Below, piece after piece: positions 26,063-36,013 of a stretch of 64,000 bases of DNA; the first letter of the stretch is position 1, and every line of letters begins with the position of its first letter. The notes below the pieces were generated by a model that had not been told where the DNA came from, made no database searches, and saw only the letters and a list, made by a program, of their open reading frames with translations. The stretch comes from Amycolatopsis antarctica. Its GTDB lineage: Bacteria > Actinomycetota > Actinomycetes > Mycobacteriales > Pseudonocardiaceae. A program made the translations under genes and the position numbers. Location: NCBI RefSeq assembly GCF_002262875.1, contig NZ_NKYE01000007.1, positions 1 to 64,000 on the forward strand, given 5' to 3'.

Positions 26063-27247
26063 TCACCCGAAGCAAACCCCTTCACCGCGGTAGGTGGGCA
26101 CGGTGCGTTCCACCCGATCGCCGTCGACCAGGTGATAATCGGTGAACCTTTCCGCCAGTTCCCCCGCCTTCGCGTGCCGCAGCCAGACCCGGTCACCGAC
26201 ACGCAGCGACCGCGCCGCCTTGCCCGCCACCGGGGTCTGCACCTCCCCCGCGCCCTCCGCACGCAGCAGGCGCAACCCCTCCGGCAGGTAGGGCACCGGC
26301 GGCCGGGACGGCCCCACCGGCCCGGACGCGACGTACCCGCCCGCGAACAAGGTCGCGATCCCCTTCGACGGCTTGCGCACCACCGGCAACGCGAACAAGG
26401 CCGCGGGCCGCGGCGCGAAGCGCGTGTAGGCGTCGAACAACGCCGGGCCGATCAGCCCCGAACCGGCCGCGATCTCGGTGACCGAGCCATCCGCGGACGT
26501 CGACTCGATGCTGCCCGTCCCCCCGCCGTTGACGAACTCCAGCTCGGCCAGCTCGCCGACGGCGCGCACCACCGCCCCGCGACGCCGCGCCAACTCGTCC
26601 GCCGACCGGCGCTGCATCCACCGCACCGCCGAACCGAGCGCCGCGTTGCCGGGCGCGTCACCGATACCGGCGATCTGCCCCTCGTACGCCATCACGCCGA
26701 CCAGCCGGAAACCCTTGCGCGACAACACCTTGCGCGCCATCTCGACGGCCTGCCGAACGGTGAACACCGGCGACCGCCTCGTCCCCACCTGCACCCTCGG
26801 CAACGGCCGCCAGGAGGCGTCCAGCTCCAGGCAGACCCGGATCTCCGGGTGGTCCAGACCGAGCGCCGCATCGACCAGGTCGAGCTGCTCCGGCGAGTCG
26901 ATCATGATGGTGATCTCCCCGCGCGCCCGCTCATCCGCGGCGAGCGCGCGCAGGGCGGCATGATCCACCGTCGGGTAGGCGACGACCAGGTCACCGCAGA
27001 CCCGCTGGCGGGACAGCCACAACGCCTCTGGCAGCGAGTAACACATCAACCCGGCGACGCCCGGCACGGCGAGCGCCCGCTCCAGCAGCGCCCGGCAGCG
27101 CACCGACTTGGTGACCAGCCGGATCGGCTTGCCGTTCGCCCGGCGCACCAGGTCCGCGGCATTGGCGTCGAACGCCGCGAGGTCGACAATGGCGAACGGC
27201 GGGTCGAGATCCTTCGTCGCCAGGTCGTACACGTTCGGAGCAGTCAC
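26063..27247 (-). CDS. PLP-dependent amino acid deaminase/aldolase (alanine-racemase fold)
   Basis: A 394-residue fold-type III PLP enzyme. The PLP Lys is in the early barrel strand IRLVTKSVRCRALLERAL (about residue 47), and the phosphate-binding and metal-binding region is near the C-terminus, as in D-threonine aldolase/D-serine dehydratase relatives (FVNGGGTGSIE, EIAAGSGLIGPALFD). The gene is typically found next to a D-arabinono-1,4-lactone-oxidase-type gene in actinomycetes, and here it is divergent from one across 103 bp. Reaction and stereochemistry are inferred from family only. Confidence 0.85.
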   Translation of the reverse strand: MTAPNVYDLATKDLDPPFAIVDLAAFDANAADLVRRANGKPIRLVTKSVRCRALLERALAVPGVAGLMCYSLPEALWLSRQRVCGDLVVAYPTVDHAALRALAADERARGEITIMIDSPEQLDLVDAALGLDHPEIRVCLELDASWRPLPRVQVGTRRSPVFTVRQAVEMARKVLSRKGFRLVGVMAYEGQIAGIGDAPGNAALGSAVRWMQRRSADELARRRGAVVRAVGELAELEFVNGGGTGSIESTSADGSVTEIAAGSGLIGPALFDAYTRFAPRPAALFALPVVRKPSKGIATLFAGGYVASGPVGPSRPPVPYLPEGLRLLRAEGAGEVQTPVAGKAARSLRVGDRVWLRHAKAGELAERFTDYHLVDGDRVERTVPTYRGEGVCFG

Positions 27248-27350
27248 AGGTTAACCGTACGACAATCCCGGTTGAAACGCGAATACAATTCACTTATCGT
27301 TCTCGGAAGTACACGAGGACGAGACCGACCAGCGAAAGCGTGGCGAGCCG

Positions 27351-28655
27351 ATGACGTCGTGGACGAACTGGGCGGGCACCGCGACCGCTGACCCGCAACG
27401 GGTGCACCGGCCACGCGAGACCGCCGGGATCGCCGAGGCCGTCACCCGGGTGGCTGTGGACGGACGCACGGTACGCACCTGGGGTAGCGGGCATTCCTTC
27501 AGCCCCATCGCCGTCGCCGACTCCGACGCGATCGACCTCACCGGCTGGACCGGCATCGCCTCGGCCGACACCCGCACGGGCCTGGTGACGGTGCGCGCGG
27601 GCACCACGCTGCGCACGCTGAACACCGATCTGGAACGCCTCGGCCTGGCCATGACCAACCTCGGCGACATCGACGCGCAGACGATCGCCGGGGCGATCTC
27701 CACCGGGACGCACGGCACCGGCGCCCGGTTCGGCGGTATCGCCACCCAGGTCGCGGAACTGGAACTGGTGCTCGCCGACGGCTCGGTGGTCACCTGCTCG
27801 GCCGAAGACCGGCCGGAGCTTTTCGCCGCCGCCCGAGTTGGCCTCGGCGCGCTGGGCGTCATCACCACCGTGACGCTGCGCTGCGAACCGTCCTTCACCC
27901 TCGCCGCCAGGGAATATCCAGCGCCGCTGGAGTCCGTGCTGGAGGGTTTCGACGAGTCGGCGACGGCCAACGACCATTTCGAGTTCTACTGGTTTCCCTA
28001 CGGCCGCAACGCGCTGGTCAAGTGCGACAACCGGCTCCCACTCGGCAGCGAAACGGCTCCGCTGAGCCGTTTCCGCCGGTTCCTGGACTACGAGGTGATG
28101 GAGAACGTCGCCTTCGGCACGCTCTGCCGGATCGGCCGCGCGGCGCCGAAACTGGTGCCGCGACTGGGAAAACTGTCCTCGTCGGTGTTGTCCTCCCGGG
28201 AGTACAGCGACCTTTCCCATCGGGTCTTCGTGACGCACCGGGGGGTGCGGTTCGTCGAGTCGGAGTACGCGGTGCCACGCGAGGCGCTGCCCGAGGTGCT
28301 GGCGGCACTGCGGGCACTGGTGCCCAGGCTGCACACGCCGGTGGCGTTCCCGGTGGAGGTCCGGGTCGCCGCCGCCGACGACATCTGGCTCTCCACCGCC
28401 TACGGCCGCGACTCGGCCTATGTGGCGGTCCACCAGTTCGCCGGGATGCCGTACGAGCGGTACTTCGCCGAGTTCGCCGCGATCGCGGGCGCCGCAGGGG
28501 GGCGCCCGCACTGGGGCAAGCTGCACGACCTGGACGCCGCCGCGCTGCGCGAACGCTATCCGCGTTTCGACGACTTCCTGCGCGTGCGCAAGGAGGTCGA
28601 CCCGGACGGGGTGTTCCGCAACGCATACCTCGACCGGGTGCTCGGCCCCGGCTGA
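27351..28655 (+). CDS. D-arabinono-1,4-lactone oxidase family FAD enzyme
   Basis: A 434-residue VAO-fold flavoprotein. The FAD-binding N-domain includes TWGSGHSFSPIAVADSDAIDLTG and TLNTDLERLGLAMTNLGDIDAQTIAGAISTGTHGTG, where the His of GSGHS is the position used for covalent FAD linkage in this family. The C-terminal HWGKLHDL is the HWxK motif of aldonolactone oxidases, essential for substrate oxidation. It probably oxidises a sugar lactone or polyol. Divergent from the PLP enzyme, a pairing seen elsewhere. Length is normal. Confidence 0.93.
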   Translation: MTSWTNWAGTATADPQRVHRPRETAGIAEAVTRVAVDGRTVRTWGSGHSFSPIAVADSDAIDLTGWTGIASADTRTGLVTVRAGTTLRTLNTDLERLGLAMTNLGDIDAQTIAGAISTGTHGTGARFGGIATQVAELELVLADGSVVTCSAEDRPELFAAARVGLGALGVITTVTLRCEPSFTLAAREYPAPLESVLEGFDESATANDHFEFYWFPYGRNALVKCDNRLPLGSETAPLSRFRRFLDYEVMENVAFGTLCRIGRAAPKLVPRLGKLSSSVLSSREYSDLSHRVFVTHRGVRFVESEYAVPREALPEVLAALRALVPRLHTPVAFPVEVRVAAADDIWLSTAYGRDSAYVAVHQFAGMPYERYFAEFAAIAGAAGGRPHWGKLHDLDAAALRERYPRFDDFLRVRKEVDPDGVFRNAYLDRVLGPG

Positions 28656-28669
28656 GGCTGCCCGGCGAG

Positions 28670-29320
28670 CTACGCGCGGATCAGTGCCTCGTCGATCGGC
28701 GTGTTGCCCTCGGTGAGTTCCAGGGTGCGGCCGAAGGTCGTGTCGTCGGCCAGCAGGGCGGCGATCACCGCTGCCACGTCCTCGCGCGACACCTCGCCAG
28801 CGGGAACGCTGTCGGCGAGGTGCACGCTGCCGGTGGCGGGCTCGTCGGTGAGCTTGCCGGGCCGCAGGATCGTCGAGTCCAGGTCACGGGCGCGCAGGTC
28901 GTCCTCCGCGGCGGCCTTGGCCCTGAGGTAGATGGCGAACACCTCGTCCATACCCGGGTCGTCCGCCCGGTCGAGACCCATCGCGCTGACCTGGATGTGC
29001 CTGCGTACGCCCGCGCGCTCGGCGGCCTCGGCGAACAGCGCCGCGGCGGCGCGGTCGACGGTGTCCTTGCGGTCCGACCCACTGCCGGGGCCGGCTCCGG
29101 CGGCGAACACGGCCGCGTCGGCACCCTCCAGCACCTTCGCGACCTCCGCGACCTCGGCGTGCTCCAAGTCCAGAACGGCCGGTTCGGCGCTGGAATCGCG
29201 CAGGTCTGCCGCGTGCTCCGGGTTACGGATGATCCCCACCGCGTCGTCGCCCTGGGCGGCCAGCAGCCGCTCCAGGTGCAGTGCGATCTTGCCGTGCCCG
29301 CCCGCAATCACTACTCGCAT
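28670..29320 (-). CDS. atypical SDR (NAD(P)H-binding) protein
   Basis: A 216-residue extended/atypical short-chain dehydrogenase of the YwnB/HSCARG-like group. The Rossmann motif is VVIAGGHGKIALHL (residues 3-16), with Arg at IIRNPEHAADLR suggesting NADP preference. AVFAAGAGPGSGSDRKDTVDRAAAALFAEAAERAGVRRHIQVSAMG matches the dinucleotide-binding core. The classical YxxxK is replaced by IYLRAKAAAED, so Tyr and Lys are retained. Cytoplasmic. It converges with the lactone oxidase gene 15 bp away. Role in redox sensing or small-molecule reduction unknown. Confidence 0.85.
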   Translation of the reverse strand: MRVVIAGGHGKIALHLERLLAAQGDDAVGIIRNPEHAADLRDSSAEPAVLDLEHAEVAEVAKVLEGADAAVFAAGAGPGSGSDRKDTVDRAAAALFAEAAERAGVRRHIQVSAMGLDRADDPGMDEVFAIYLRAKAAAEDDLRARDLDSTILRPGKLTDEPATGSVHLADSVPAGEVSREDVAAVIAALLADDTTFGRTLELTEGNTPIDEALIRA

Positions 29321-29339
29321 ACCGGCGACCCTATGCGTC

Positions 29340-29984
29340 TCAGTCGACGCTCGCAGGAATCTCCCCGGTGGCCAGCAGTTGCTCGTAGACGACCTCGTTG
29401 ACCCAGCGGGACACGGCGTCCTCGTCGAGCAGGATCCGCTCCTCGCCCCCGGCCAGGTCCAGCCCGACGATCGCGTCCTCGTCGGCGCTCACCACAGCGA
29501 GGCCGTAGGCGCGGGCACGGGGCAGGCAGTTGTCGACGTAGTCGCGGGTGAGTACCGCGGTGGAGGGCAGGACCATCGCCGCCTCGCCGTACCGCGCGAA
29601 CGGGACCGTGGCGGCGATGGCGGTACGCCAGTGCCGTTCGACGGCCAGCACGCCGACGATCTCCGCCGCCGCACCCGGCACCGAACCGGCCATCTCCGGC
29701 CACATCCAGGTGGACACCGTGGTGCGGTCGGTGATCGGCTCCACGCCCATCGCGATGCGCTCGGCGTGGACCTCGGTGCGCAGCCGCGCGACCACACAGA
29801 CCTTGCGGCCCAGGATCCGCTGCTGCGGCAGCACGACGCCGTCCCAGCCGAGCTGGGCGGCCGCCTCGGCGGCCAGCTCCTCGACGCTCGCGGGCAGTTC
29901 GAGCGGTGGCACCTCTCGGGTCGGTCGCGGACGGCTCCCGATCGAGCCGCCGGTGATCGCGGTGTGCCCTGGTGTAACCGCCAC
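29340..29984 (-). CDS. hypothetical actinobacterial protein
   Basis: A 214-residue protein I do not recognise. After a Pro/Arg-rich start it has an alpha/beta pattern (LGRKVCVVARLRTEVHAERIAMGVEPITDRTTVSTWMWPEM; TAIAATVPFARYGEAAMVLPSTAVLTRDYVDNCLPRARAYGLAVV; AIVGLDLAGGEERILLDEDAVSRWVNEVVYEQLL). No membrane segment or signal. Codon bias is strong. It lies 19 bp upstream of the SDR gene on the same strand, so probably co-transcribed. No function proposed. Confidence 0.75.
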   Translation of the reverse strand: MAVTPGHTAITGGSIGSRPRPTREVPPLELPASVEELAAEAAAQLGWDGVVLPQQRILGRKVCVVARLRTEVHAERIAMGVEPITDRTTVSTWMWPEMAGSVPGAAAEIVGVLAVERHWRTAIAATVPFARYGEAAMVLPSTAVLTRDYVDNCLPRARAYGLAVVSADEDAIVGLDLAGGEERILLDEDAVSRWVNEVVYEQLLATGEIPASVD

Positions 29985-30343
29985 GAAGTCCGCCTCCCTC
30001 TTCCTGCTTCGGTATCGCTCTGCAGTACCCGGTCCGATCGGGTGACCCGGGGCGGACCGTTCGGCCGCCGCCCGCGTCCTGGAACACCGGCGGTGACGTG
30101 TGCACTGCTGTACCTCTCCTGGCTACCAGGTAGAACACGGGTCATCGCCAGGTCAGCGACCCGACTGCGATCGACGGCGTCGAACGGTCGGTGACCGGTC
30201 GACGGGCGGTCATCCGACTTCAGTCCGACCGTGCCGCCGGAAGAGTGAGCGCGGGCCGAACGGCATCTACTCCGCGCAGCGCCGCCGGGAGTCGCAGGTC
30301 ACACGGAAGCGTTTTCCGTTGTATGTCAACGGTTTTCGGCCGC
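29985..30343. other. 359-bp gap, promoter region of the hypothetical gene
   Basis: This stretch lies upstream of the leftward hypothetical gene and downstream of the leftward kinase gene. Open frames have no codon bias. It should contain the promoter for the 29.3-30.0 kb genes. No terminator, repeat or RNA gene could be identified with confidence. Confidence 0.5.
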
Positions 30344-32707
30344 TCAGCCGACCGTCCCCTCGGCGAGCATGCGGTCGACCTCCGGGCTTCCCCATTCGTC
30401 CACGACGACGACCTGGCTCTTCGGCAGGAACCACAGCCGTTGCGTGACACTCACTGGCCCGGATGTCTCACCGCTTCCCTTGGGCACGCAGGCGACCGTC
30501 CACTTCTCGTAGACGGCCTCGACGGCGCCGACCGATGCCAGCCCGGACTCCACCTTCGTCGCCGTGCCCTCCTGCCACAGGTCCTTGCGCCCGGCGGCGT
30601 TGCAGGCCCTGCCGTTCGCGCTGCGCCGGTACGGCCGCCCCGGCTCGTAGCTCGGCTGCTCGGCGTTCGCCCGTGCGTTGTCGGTGACCAGGAAGTAGGC
30701 GCAATTGCTGTAGCGCTGCGGATCCGGGCAGTCCGCGCCGTTCACCACGACCCGTTCGAGCCCCTGGTCCTGCACCGTCCAGCCGAACGGAACGCCGATG
30801 GTGAGCCTGCCGACGCTCAGCGGGTCGCCGCCCGGAGCGGGCACCCCGGCGGACGGCGAAACAGACGGCGAGGCAGCAGGCGGGGCAGCCGGTGACGGCG
30901 AACCGGGCGTCGGCCGCGGCAGCGTCCGCACGGAGGGCAGCCGGGCCGCCATCTCCGGCGCGAGCAGGTCGGTCACCTGCTCGTACGGCAGCGTGATCGT
31001 CCTGGTGACGCCGCAGCCGGTGGGGTAGCCGAGTTCGAACTGCGAGATCACCACGTCCGCACCGTCCGGGCCGAACGCGAGCTGTACGCCGGGCCGCTTG
31101 CCCTGCTCGCCGGTGAGCGCCCGGGTGGTGATGTTGCCCCGATCTGTGACGCTGTCGCCGTAACCAGGACAGAGTTCGCCGCCGTTGACCTCGTGCAGGC
31201 GATCGACCAGCAGAGCGGTCCCGGTGTCGGTGAGCGTGGACGCGGCGAGGACCTCCTTCGGGCTCAGCCCGCTCGCCGCCTTCAGGTCGATGTTGACGAT
31301 CTCGCTCTGCTTCCAGGACGAGTGCCAGAGGAAGTCCGAGTCGAGCGTGAAGTCGTAGCGGACGGACAGGAAGTCGGGCGTGTGCGCACGGATCCGCACC
31401 TCGGAGGTGAGGTGCGGCATTTCGGCCGTCCCCTCGGGCGGGGTCGCGCGGAGCTGGTCGCGGACCTGATCCGCGTAGTCGTCGACGGGTGCCATCAGCA
31501 GCGCGTTGATCTTCCCGTCGGTGGCCGGATCGGGATAGCCGGAGACCGCGACGTACTTCGCGTTCAGGTCGAAACCCGGGTCGCTGGACGTCTCCGAGCG
31601 GGTCTGCACCGCGACCAGCACTGCCGGGGGCGGCGCGGCGGCGGGCGTCTCCTCGGCACCGATCGTGGTCACGGCGATGACCGCGCCACCGACCAGCACT
31701 GCCGCGCCGACGCCGATCGTCGCGACCTTGGCCCCGACCGAGCCCAGGACGCCCTTGCCGACCGGCCCCGCCGCGACGGGCACGCTCGCCGCCACCCCGC
31801 CCGCACCGGCCGGGGCGAGCACCGACGCCGTGCCGAGCAACGCCAGCGGCGACAGCGCGACCAGCGTGGCCGCCCGCTCGGCGAGCCTGCGCAGGCCACG
31901 GTCCTCCCAGTCCTGGCCGTACGCCGCGGCCGCCGCCGACTCCAGCTCCGCGACGAACGCCCGCGCCCCCGCGGGCCGGGCCGCGAGCTCCTTCGCCATG
32001 CCGCGCACGACCAGCCCGCGGACCGCCTCCGGCACCTCGCCGAACGGGATCGGGGCGTACTCGTGCAGGTTGCGCAGGGCTTGCGGGTCCTCGGCGCGAT
32101 ACGGCTTGCGGCCCGTCACGCACTGGAAGAACACGCAGGTGGCGGCGTAGACGTCGGTTGCGGGCGTACCGGGCTGTCCCGCCCACTGCTCGGGTGCCAT
32201 GTACGCGGGCGTTCCGGCGGCGAGGCCCGCCTGCCCATCGAGCACGGCGAGGCCGAAGTCGACGAGCTTGCTCTCCCGCTGCCCGCCGACTAGCACGTTG
32301 TCCGGCTTGTAGTCCCGGTGCGCGACGCCGGCCTCGTGCGCGGCGGCCAGCCCCAGCAGGGAACCCTTCAGCACGGCGAGTGCGGCCTCCGGGGCGAGCA
32401 CGCCGTCCGCCCGCAGGACGGACCGCAGCGACACCCCCGGCACGGCCTCCATCACGATCGCGGCGCCCTGCGGGGTCTCGGCGAACTGGTACAGCCGGAC
32501 GACGTGCGGACTGCTGACGCGCTGGAGCAGGTACGCCTCCTGCCGGAAGCGGGACAGGTACAGCTCGTCGGCGAGGTAGCGCTCGTACAGGTACTTGATC
32601 GCGACGAAGGTGCCCGAATCGTCGTGTCTGGCCAGCACCACGCGGCCGAATCCGCCCTCACCGAGCCGTTCGATCTCCGTGTAGCCGGACAGCTGCCAGT
32701 CCCCCAC
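30344..32707 (-). CDS. membrane Ser/Thr protein kinase with RsiV-like ectodomain
   Basis: A 787-residue receptor-type kinase. The kinase domain (about 8-275) has glycine loop GEGGFGRVV, Lys38 in VAIKYL, catalytic HRDYKPDN with Asp132, and metal Asp150 in DFGLAV, all intact. A hydrophobic, Gly/Val/Ala-rich segment with a TM helix ([21 protein letters not shown]) follows at about 330-360. Outside lies an ectodomain with [33 protein letters not shown] resembling DUF3298/RsiV C-terminal domains, then a Pro-rich linker and a second disulphide-type domain. GTG 32707 is chosen for the GGAGGAGG Shine-Dalgarno. A signal-sensing cell-envelope kinase is inferred. Confidence 0.9.
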   Translation of the reverse strand: MGDWQLSGYTEIERLGEGGFGRVVLARHDDSGTFVAIKYLYERYLADELYLSRFRQEAYLLQRVSSPHVVRLYQFAETPQGAAIVMEAVPGVSLRSVLRADGVLAPEAALAVLKGSLLGLAAAHEAGVAHRDYKPDNVLVGGQRESKLVDFGLAVLDGQAGLAAGTPAYMAPEQWAGQPGTPATDVYAATCVFFQCVTGRKPYRAEDPQALRNLHEYAPIPFGEVPEAVRGLVVRGMAKELAARPAGARAFVAELESAAAAAYGQDWEDRGLRRLAERAATLVALSPLALLGTASVLAPAGAGGVAASVPVAAGPVGKGVLGSVGAKVATIGVGAAVLVGGAVIAVTTIGAEETPAAAPPPAVLVAVQTRSETSSDPGFDLNAKYVAVSGYPDPATDGKINALLMAPVDDYADQVRDQLRATPPEGTAEMPHLTSEVRIRAHTPDFLSVRYDFTLDSDFLWHSSWKQSEIVNIDLKAASGLSPKEVLAASTLTDTGTALLVDRLHEVNGGELCPGYGDSVTDRGNITTRALTGEQGKRPGVQLAFGPDGADVVISQFELGYPTGCGVTRTITLPYEQVTDLLAPEMAARLPSVRTLPRPTPGSPSPAAPPAASPSVSPSAGVPAPGGDPLSVGRLTIGVPFGWTVQDQGLERVVVNGADCPDPQRYSNCAYFLVTDNARANAEQPSYEPGRPYRRSANGRACNAAGRKDLWQEGTATKVESGLASVGAVEAVYEKWTVACVPKGSGETSGPVSVTQRLWFLPKSQVVVVDEWGSPEVDRMLAEGTVG

Positions 32708-32862
32708 GGCGCCTCCTCCTCGATCCCGCTGGTGAGAGTACGTGCGCGCGCCGACGGTTCCCACGGTGCTCGCAGCCGGGCGCGGGTGACCTTGACCGCA
32801 GCGCTTCGGGCAGGTGCGGGGTTAGGGTCACCGCAGGTGAACCCCATCGTTGTGGAGGATGC

Positions 32863-33933
32863 ATGCGCTCGCCGAAGGACTTCTTCGCGCCCCTTGCCGT
32901 GGGTGCGCCCGATCCCGTTCGGGAGATCCCGGCGCTGCCCTCCCGCATGATCCACTTCTTCGATCCGAGCAACGAGAAGATGGCCGCGAAGGCGCCCGAG
33001 ATCGCCAGGAAGGTCGACGTCCTGCTGGGCAACCTGGAGGACGCCGTCCGGGCCGACCGCAAGGAGGCCGCCCGGGACGGCCTGGTGGCGATCGCCAAGG
33101 CGAACGACTTCGGCCGTACCCAGCTCTGGACCCGGATCAACAGTCTCGACTCGCCGTGGGTGCTGGACGACCTGATCACGCTGGTCACCGAGATCGGCGA
33201 CAAACTCGACGTGATCATGGTGCCGAAGGTGGAGGGCGCGCAGGACATCCACTACGTCGACCGGTTACTGGCGCAGCTCGAAGCGCGCGCCGGCATCGAG
33301 AAGCCGTTGCTGGTGCACGCGATCCTGGAGACGGCGTCCGGCGTGGCATGCGTCGAGGAGATCGCCGGGGCCAGCCCCCGGATGCAGGGCATCTCGCTCG
33401 GCCCGGCCGACCTCGCCGCGAGCCGCCGGATGAAGACCACCCGCGTGGGTGGCGGCCACCCGGGCTATCTGGTGCGCACCGATCCGGTCGGCGAGGACCT
33501 CGACGCGGGCCGCACCACCTACCAGCAGGACCTGTGGCACTACACGGTCGCGCGGATGGTGGACGCCTGCGTGGCGAACGGGATCCTGCCGTACTACGGG
33601 CCGTTCGGGGACATCCGCGACGTGGTGGCCTGCGAGGACCAGTTCCGCAACGCTTTCCTGCTCGGCTGCGTGGGGGCGTGGAGCCTGCACCCGGCGCAGA
33701 TCGAGATCGCGAAGCGGGTGTTCTCGCCGTCCCCGGAGGACGTGGCGTGGTCGCGCAGGGTGATCGACGCGATGGGCGACGGCACGGGTGCCGTGATGAT
33801 CGACGGGAAGATGCAGGACGACGCCTCGGTGAAGCAGTGCCGCGTGGTCGCGAAACTGGCCGACGAACTGTCGGCGGAGGACCCGGAACTGGCCGAGGCA
33901 TACGACAAGGCGACGAAGGAACTCACTCGATGA
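32863..33933 (+). CDS. HpcH/HpaI aldolase / malyl-CoA-lyase-like protein
   Basis: A 356-residue TIM-barrel class of citrate-lyase-beta/malyl-CoA lyase enzymes. Features include the Arg-containing [13 protein letters not shown] opening, the acidic metal/CoA region [52 protein letters not shown] (metal Glu) and GPADLAASR. The C-terminal [17 protein letters not shown] is the lid typical of L-malyl-/beta-methylmalyl-CoA lyases. Reversible cleavage of a (methyl)malyl-CoA-type thioester is likely. ATGA overlap links it to a second lyase gene. Confidence 0.9.
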   Translation: MRSPKDFFAPLAVGAPDPVREIPALPSRMIHFFDPSNEKMAAKAPEIARKVDVLLGNLEDAVRADRKEAARDGLVAIAKANDFGRTQLWTRINSLDSPWVLDDLITLVTEIGDKLDVIMVPKVEGAQDIHYVDRLLAQLEARAGIEKPLLVHAILETASGVACVEEIAGASPRMQGISLGPADLAASRRMKTTRVGGGHPGYLVRTDPVGEDLDAGRTTYQQDLWHYTVARMVDACVANGILPYYGPFGDIRDVVACEDQFRNAFLLGCVGAWSLHPAQIEIAKRVFSPSPEDVAWSRRVIDAMGDGTGAVMIDGKMQDDASVKQCRVVAKLADELSAEDPELAEAYDKATKELTR

Positions 33934-34799
33934 CTGAACTCAGACCCCGCCGCTCGGTGCTCTACATGCCGGGCGCCAACGAGCGCGCACTGGAGAAGGC
34001 CAAGGGTCTCGACGCGGACGCGCTCATCCTCGACCTCGAGGACGCCGTCGCCCCGGATGCCAAGGAAGCGGCCCGCGAGCGGGTGTGCGCCGCGGCGTCG
34101 TCCGGTGAGTACGGCGACCGTGAGGTGACGATCCGCGTCAACGGCATCGACACCGAGTGGCACGAGCCGGACCTGCGGGCGGCGGCGAAGGCCGGCCCCG
34201 CCGCGGTGGTGGTGCCGAAGGTGAACTCCGCGCGGGACGTGCAGAACATCGAACGCGCGCTGGAACTCGGCGGCGCGCCGGAGCACACCGCGATCTGGGC
34301 GATGCTGGAGACGCCGGTCGCGATGCTGCGGGCGGAGGAAATCGCCTCGGCGTCGGAGCGGCTGACCGTGCTCGTGATGGGGACCAACGATCTGGCGAAC
34401 GAACTGCACGCCGAGTTCGTGCCGGACCGGGGGCCGCTGCTGGGCGGGCTCTCGCTGTGCCTGCTCGCCGCCCGCGCCACCGGGAAGGTCATCCTGGACG
34501 GCGTCTACAACGACGTGAAGGACCTGGAGGGGTTCGAGGCGGAATGCCTGCAGGGCAGGCGGTTCGGCTTCGACGGCAAGACGTTGATCCATCCCGGCCA
34601 GCTCGAACCGTGCAACCGCGTGTTCGCCCCGTCGGACGACGAGGTGACAAACTCCCGCAAGATCATCACCGCGTTCGACGAAGCGCAGGCCGCCGGCAAG
34701 GGCGTCGTCACGGTCGACGGGCGGATGATCGAGAACCTGCACGTCGCCAACGCGCAGCGGATCCTCGCCCTGCACGAGGCGATCGGCGCGAAGTCCTGA
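33930..34799 (+). CDS. HpcH/HpaI aldolase / CitE-like CoA ester lyase
   Basis: A 289-residue CitE-type protein. The N-terminal [44 protein letters not shown] is diagnostic; [36 protein letters not shown] and [10 protein letters not shown] supply the metal and substrate residues, and [22 protein letters not shown] the C-terminal region. Members cleave or hydrolyse malyl-CoA-like esters ((3S)-malyl-CoA thioesterase or citramalyl-CoA lyase). Its pairing with the preceding malyl-CoA-lyase-like gene suggests consecutive steps or a hetero-oligomer in C4-C5 acyl-CoA metabolism (inference). Confidence 0.92.
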   Translation: MTELRPRRSVLYMPGANERALEKAKGLDADALILDLEDAVAPDAKEAARERVCAAASSGEYGDREVTIRVNGIDTEWHEPDLRAAAKAGPAAVVVPKVNSARDVQNIERALELGGAPEHTAIWAMLETPVAMLRAEEIASASERLTVLVMGTNDLANELHAEFVPDRGPLLGGLSLCLLAARATGKVILDGVYNDVKDLEGFEAECLQGRRFGFDGKTLIHPGQLEPCNRVFAPSDDEVTNSRKIITAFDEAQAAGKGVVTVDGRMIENLHVANAQRILALHEAIGAKS

Positions 34800-34818
34800 A
34801 CCGGCCGCACCCGGCGGT

Positions 34819-34848
34819 GCCGGGCCGGAGATCATCTCCCGGCCCGGC
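34819..34848. terminator. bidirectional terminator hairpin
   Basis: GCCGGGCCGG (34819-34828) pairs perfectly with CCGGCCCGGC (34839-34848) across a ten-base loop that is itself partly self-complementary. It lies between the convergent CitE-like gene and a secreted-protein gene. Free of a U-tract, as usual in GC-rich actinomycetes. Confidence 0.8.
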
Positions 34849-34864
34849 CGCTCGCCGCTGAAGA

Positions 34865-35320
34865 TCAGCAGTTCAGGCTGTAGAACCACGTCGGGTTGTA
34901 GAGCCGGATCCACGAGCCTGGCGAGTAGTACCAGCCGCGGAAGAAGATCCCGCACTTGGTGGACCGCACGCAGTCCGTGTCCTCCCAGTATTTCGTCGAG
35001 TCCTGGCCTGACCGCAGGTCACGCCGGTCGGGACCGTCCGGATCGGACGCCGGTTGGCACGACCACCGGTCCGACGAGTTGTGGTGGATCTGCAACGTCC
35101 GACCGGTGCGGTTGTGCGCCTCACCGCATGCTGGCCACGTGCAGTCCTCCCCCAGCGCGCCGACCTCGCCACTCGCCGGCACTTCCTCGACGAGGATCAC
35201 GCCGACCCCTTCGGGTGCCGTCCTGGACCGGTCGACGTCGCCCGCCTGCGCCGATCCGGTGAGTCCCAGCGATGCCGCGGCCAACGCCGCGGCCACCACT
35301 GCCGTCCTCCATCTACGCAT
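34865..35320 (-). CDS. small secreted Cys-rich protein
   Basis: A 151-residue exported protein. The Sec signal peptide MRRWRTAVVAAALAAASLGLTGSAQA cleaves after AQA. The mature part has seven Cys residues (CTWPACG, WSCQP, TDCV, TKCGIF, final LNC), mostly able to form disulphides, and many aromatic residues near the C-terminus (FRGWYYSPGSWIRLYNPTWFYS). I do not recognise a family. The aromatic, Cys-rich composition would suit extracellular binding. No partner gene is adjacent; it stands alone between two terminators. Confidence 0.75.
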   Translation of the reverse strand: MRRWRTAVVAAALAAASLGLTGSAQAGDVDRSRTAPEGVGVILVEEVPASGEVGALGEDCTWPACGEAHNRTGRTLQIHHNSSDRWSCQPASDPDGPDRRDLRSGQDSTKYWEDTDCVRSTKCGIFFRGWYYSPGSWIRLYNPTWFYSLNC

Positions 35321-35513
35321 CTCGCTTCCCCCTGCTCTGTTCGCTTCTCCCGCCCTTCGGCGAGGAAACGAGAGTCGCCGACGCGGTGCCGCCCGGGCAA
35401 CGGGTTCACCGTCCCGAACGGCGCTGGGACGGCGAAAAGCCCGCCGAGCTGGGCCTTCTTCACCTGCGCGGGACGCTTGACCTCTACTTTAGTCGAGGTT
35501 CTACCGTGGAGGC

Positions 35514-35948
35514 ATGGGTCTCACCGAAGTGGAACGGACGTACCTCGCGGGACAGTCGATCGGCAGGCTGGCGACCGTCGGACCCGACGGTGTGCCGCAG
35601 ATCCGGCCGGTCGGTTTCCGGCTCAACGCCGACGGGACGATCGACATCGGCGGGCCGGAGAACGCCAGGAGCCAGAAGTACCGCAACGCCCAGTCGAGGC
35701 CGCGCGCGGCGTTCGTAGTCGACGACATGACCCCCGACGATCCGGGCGAAGTGTCACCTGGCTGGGGCCGAGGTGTGGAGATCCGCGGCGACGTGGAGGT
35801 GCTGTCGGTGCGGGACATCCCGGTGGCACCGGGCTTCTTCAGCCACGACGTGATCCGCCTGCATCCGCGCCGGGTGATCAGCTGGGCCATCGATCACGAA
35901 CAGCCCAAGGGAACCTCACGCACGGTGGCGCGGGAATCGGCGGAGTGA
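35514..35948 (+). CDS. PPOX-class (F420/FMN) oxidoreductase
   Basis: A 144-residue split-barrel flavoprotein-like protein of the pyridoxamine-5'-phosphate-oxidase superfamily. The start LTEVERTYLAGQSIGRLATVGPDGVPQIRPVGFRLNADG and later RPRAAFVVDDM fit the actinobacterial F420-dependent subgroup. Such enzymes reduce diverse substrates with F420H2 or FMNH2 in the cytoplasm. Shine-Dalgarno GGAGG precedes the ATG. An imperfect inverted repeat CCTCTACT-TT-AGTCGAGG at 35481-35498 lies just upstream and may be an operator. Confidence 0.85.
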   Translation: MGLTEVERTYLAGQSIGRLATVGPDGVPQIRPVGFRLNADGTIDIGGPENARSQKYRNAQSRPRAAFVVDDMTPDDPGEVSPGWGRGVEIRGDVEVLSVRDIPVAPGFFSHDVIRLHPRRVISWAIDHEQPKGTSRTVARESAE

Positions 35949-35957
35949 TCCGCATAC

Positions 35958-35998
35958 GGCGCGGCCGGTCACCGTCTCGGACGATGACCGGCCGCGCC
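35958..35998. terminator. bidirectional terminator hairpin
   Basis: GGCGCGGCCGGTCA (35958-35971) pairs perfectly with TGACCGGCCGCGCC (35985-35998) over a 13-base loop, giving a 14-bp stem. It lies between the convergent PPOX gene and a secreted-protein gene. Confidence 0.87.
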
Positions 35999-36013
35999 GC
36001 CCCCTGAATGTGG

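Noticed and set aside
35477-35504. Promoter TTGACC with TTCTAC
   Set aside because: The putative -10 lies so close to the ATG that the ribosome site would be upstream of the transcript start; the inverted repeat is noted only as a possible operator.
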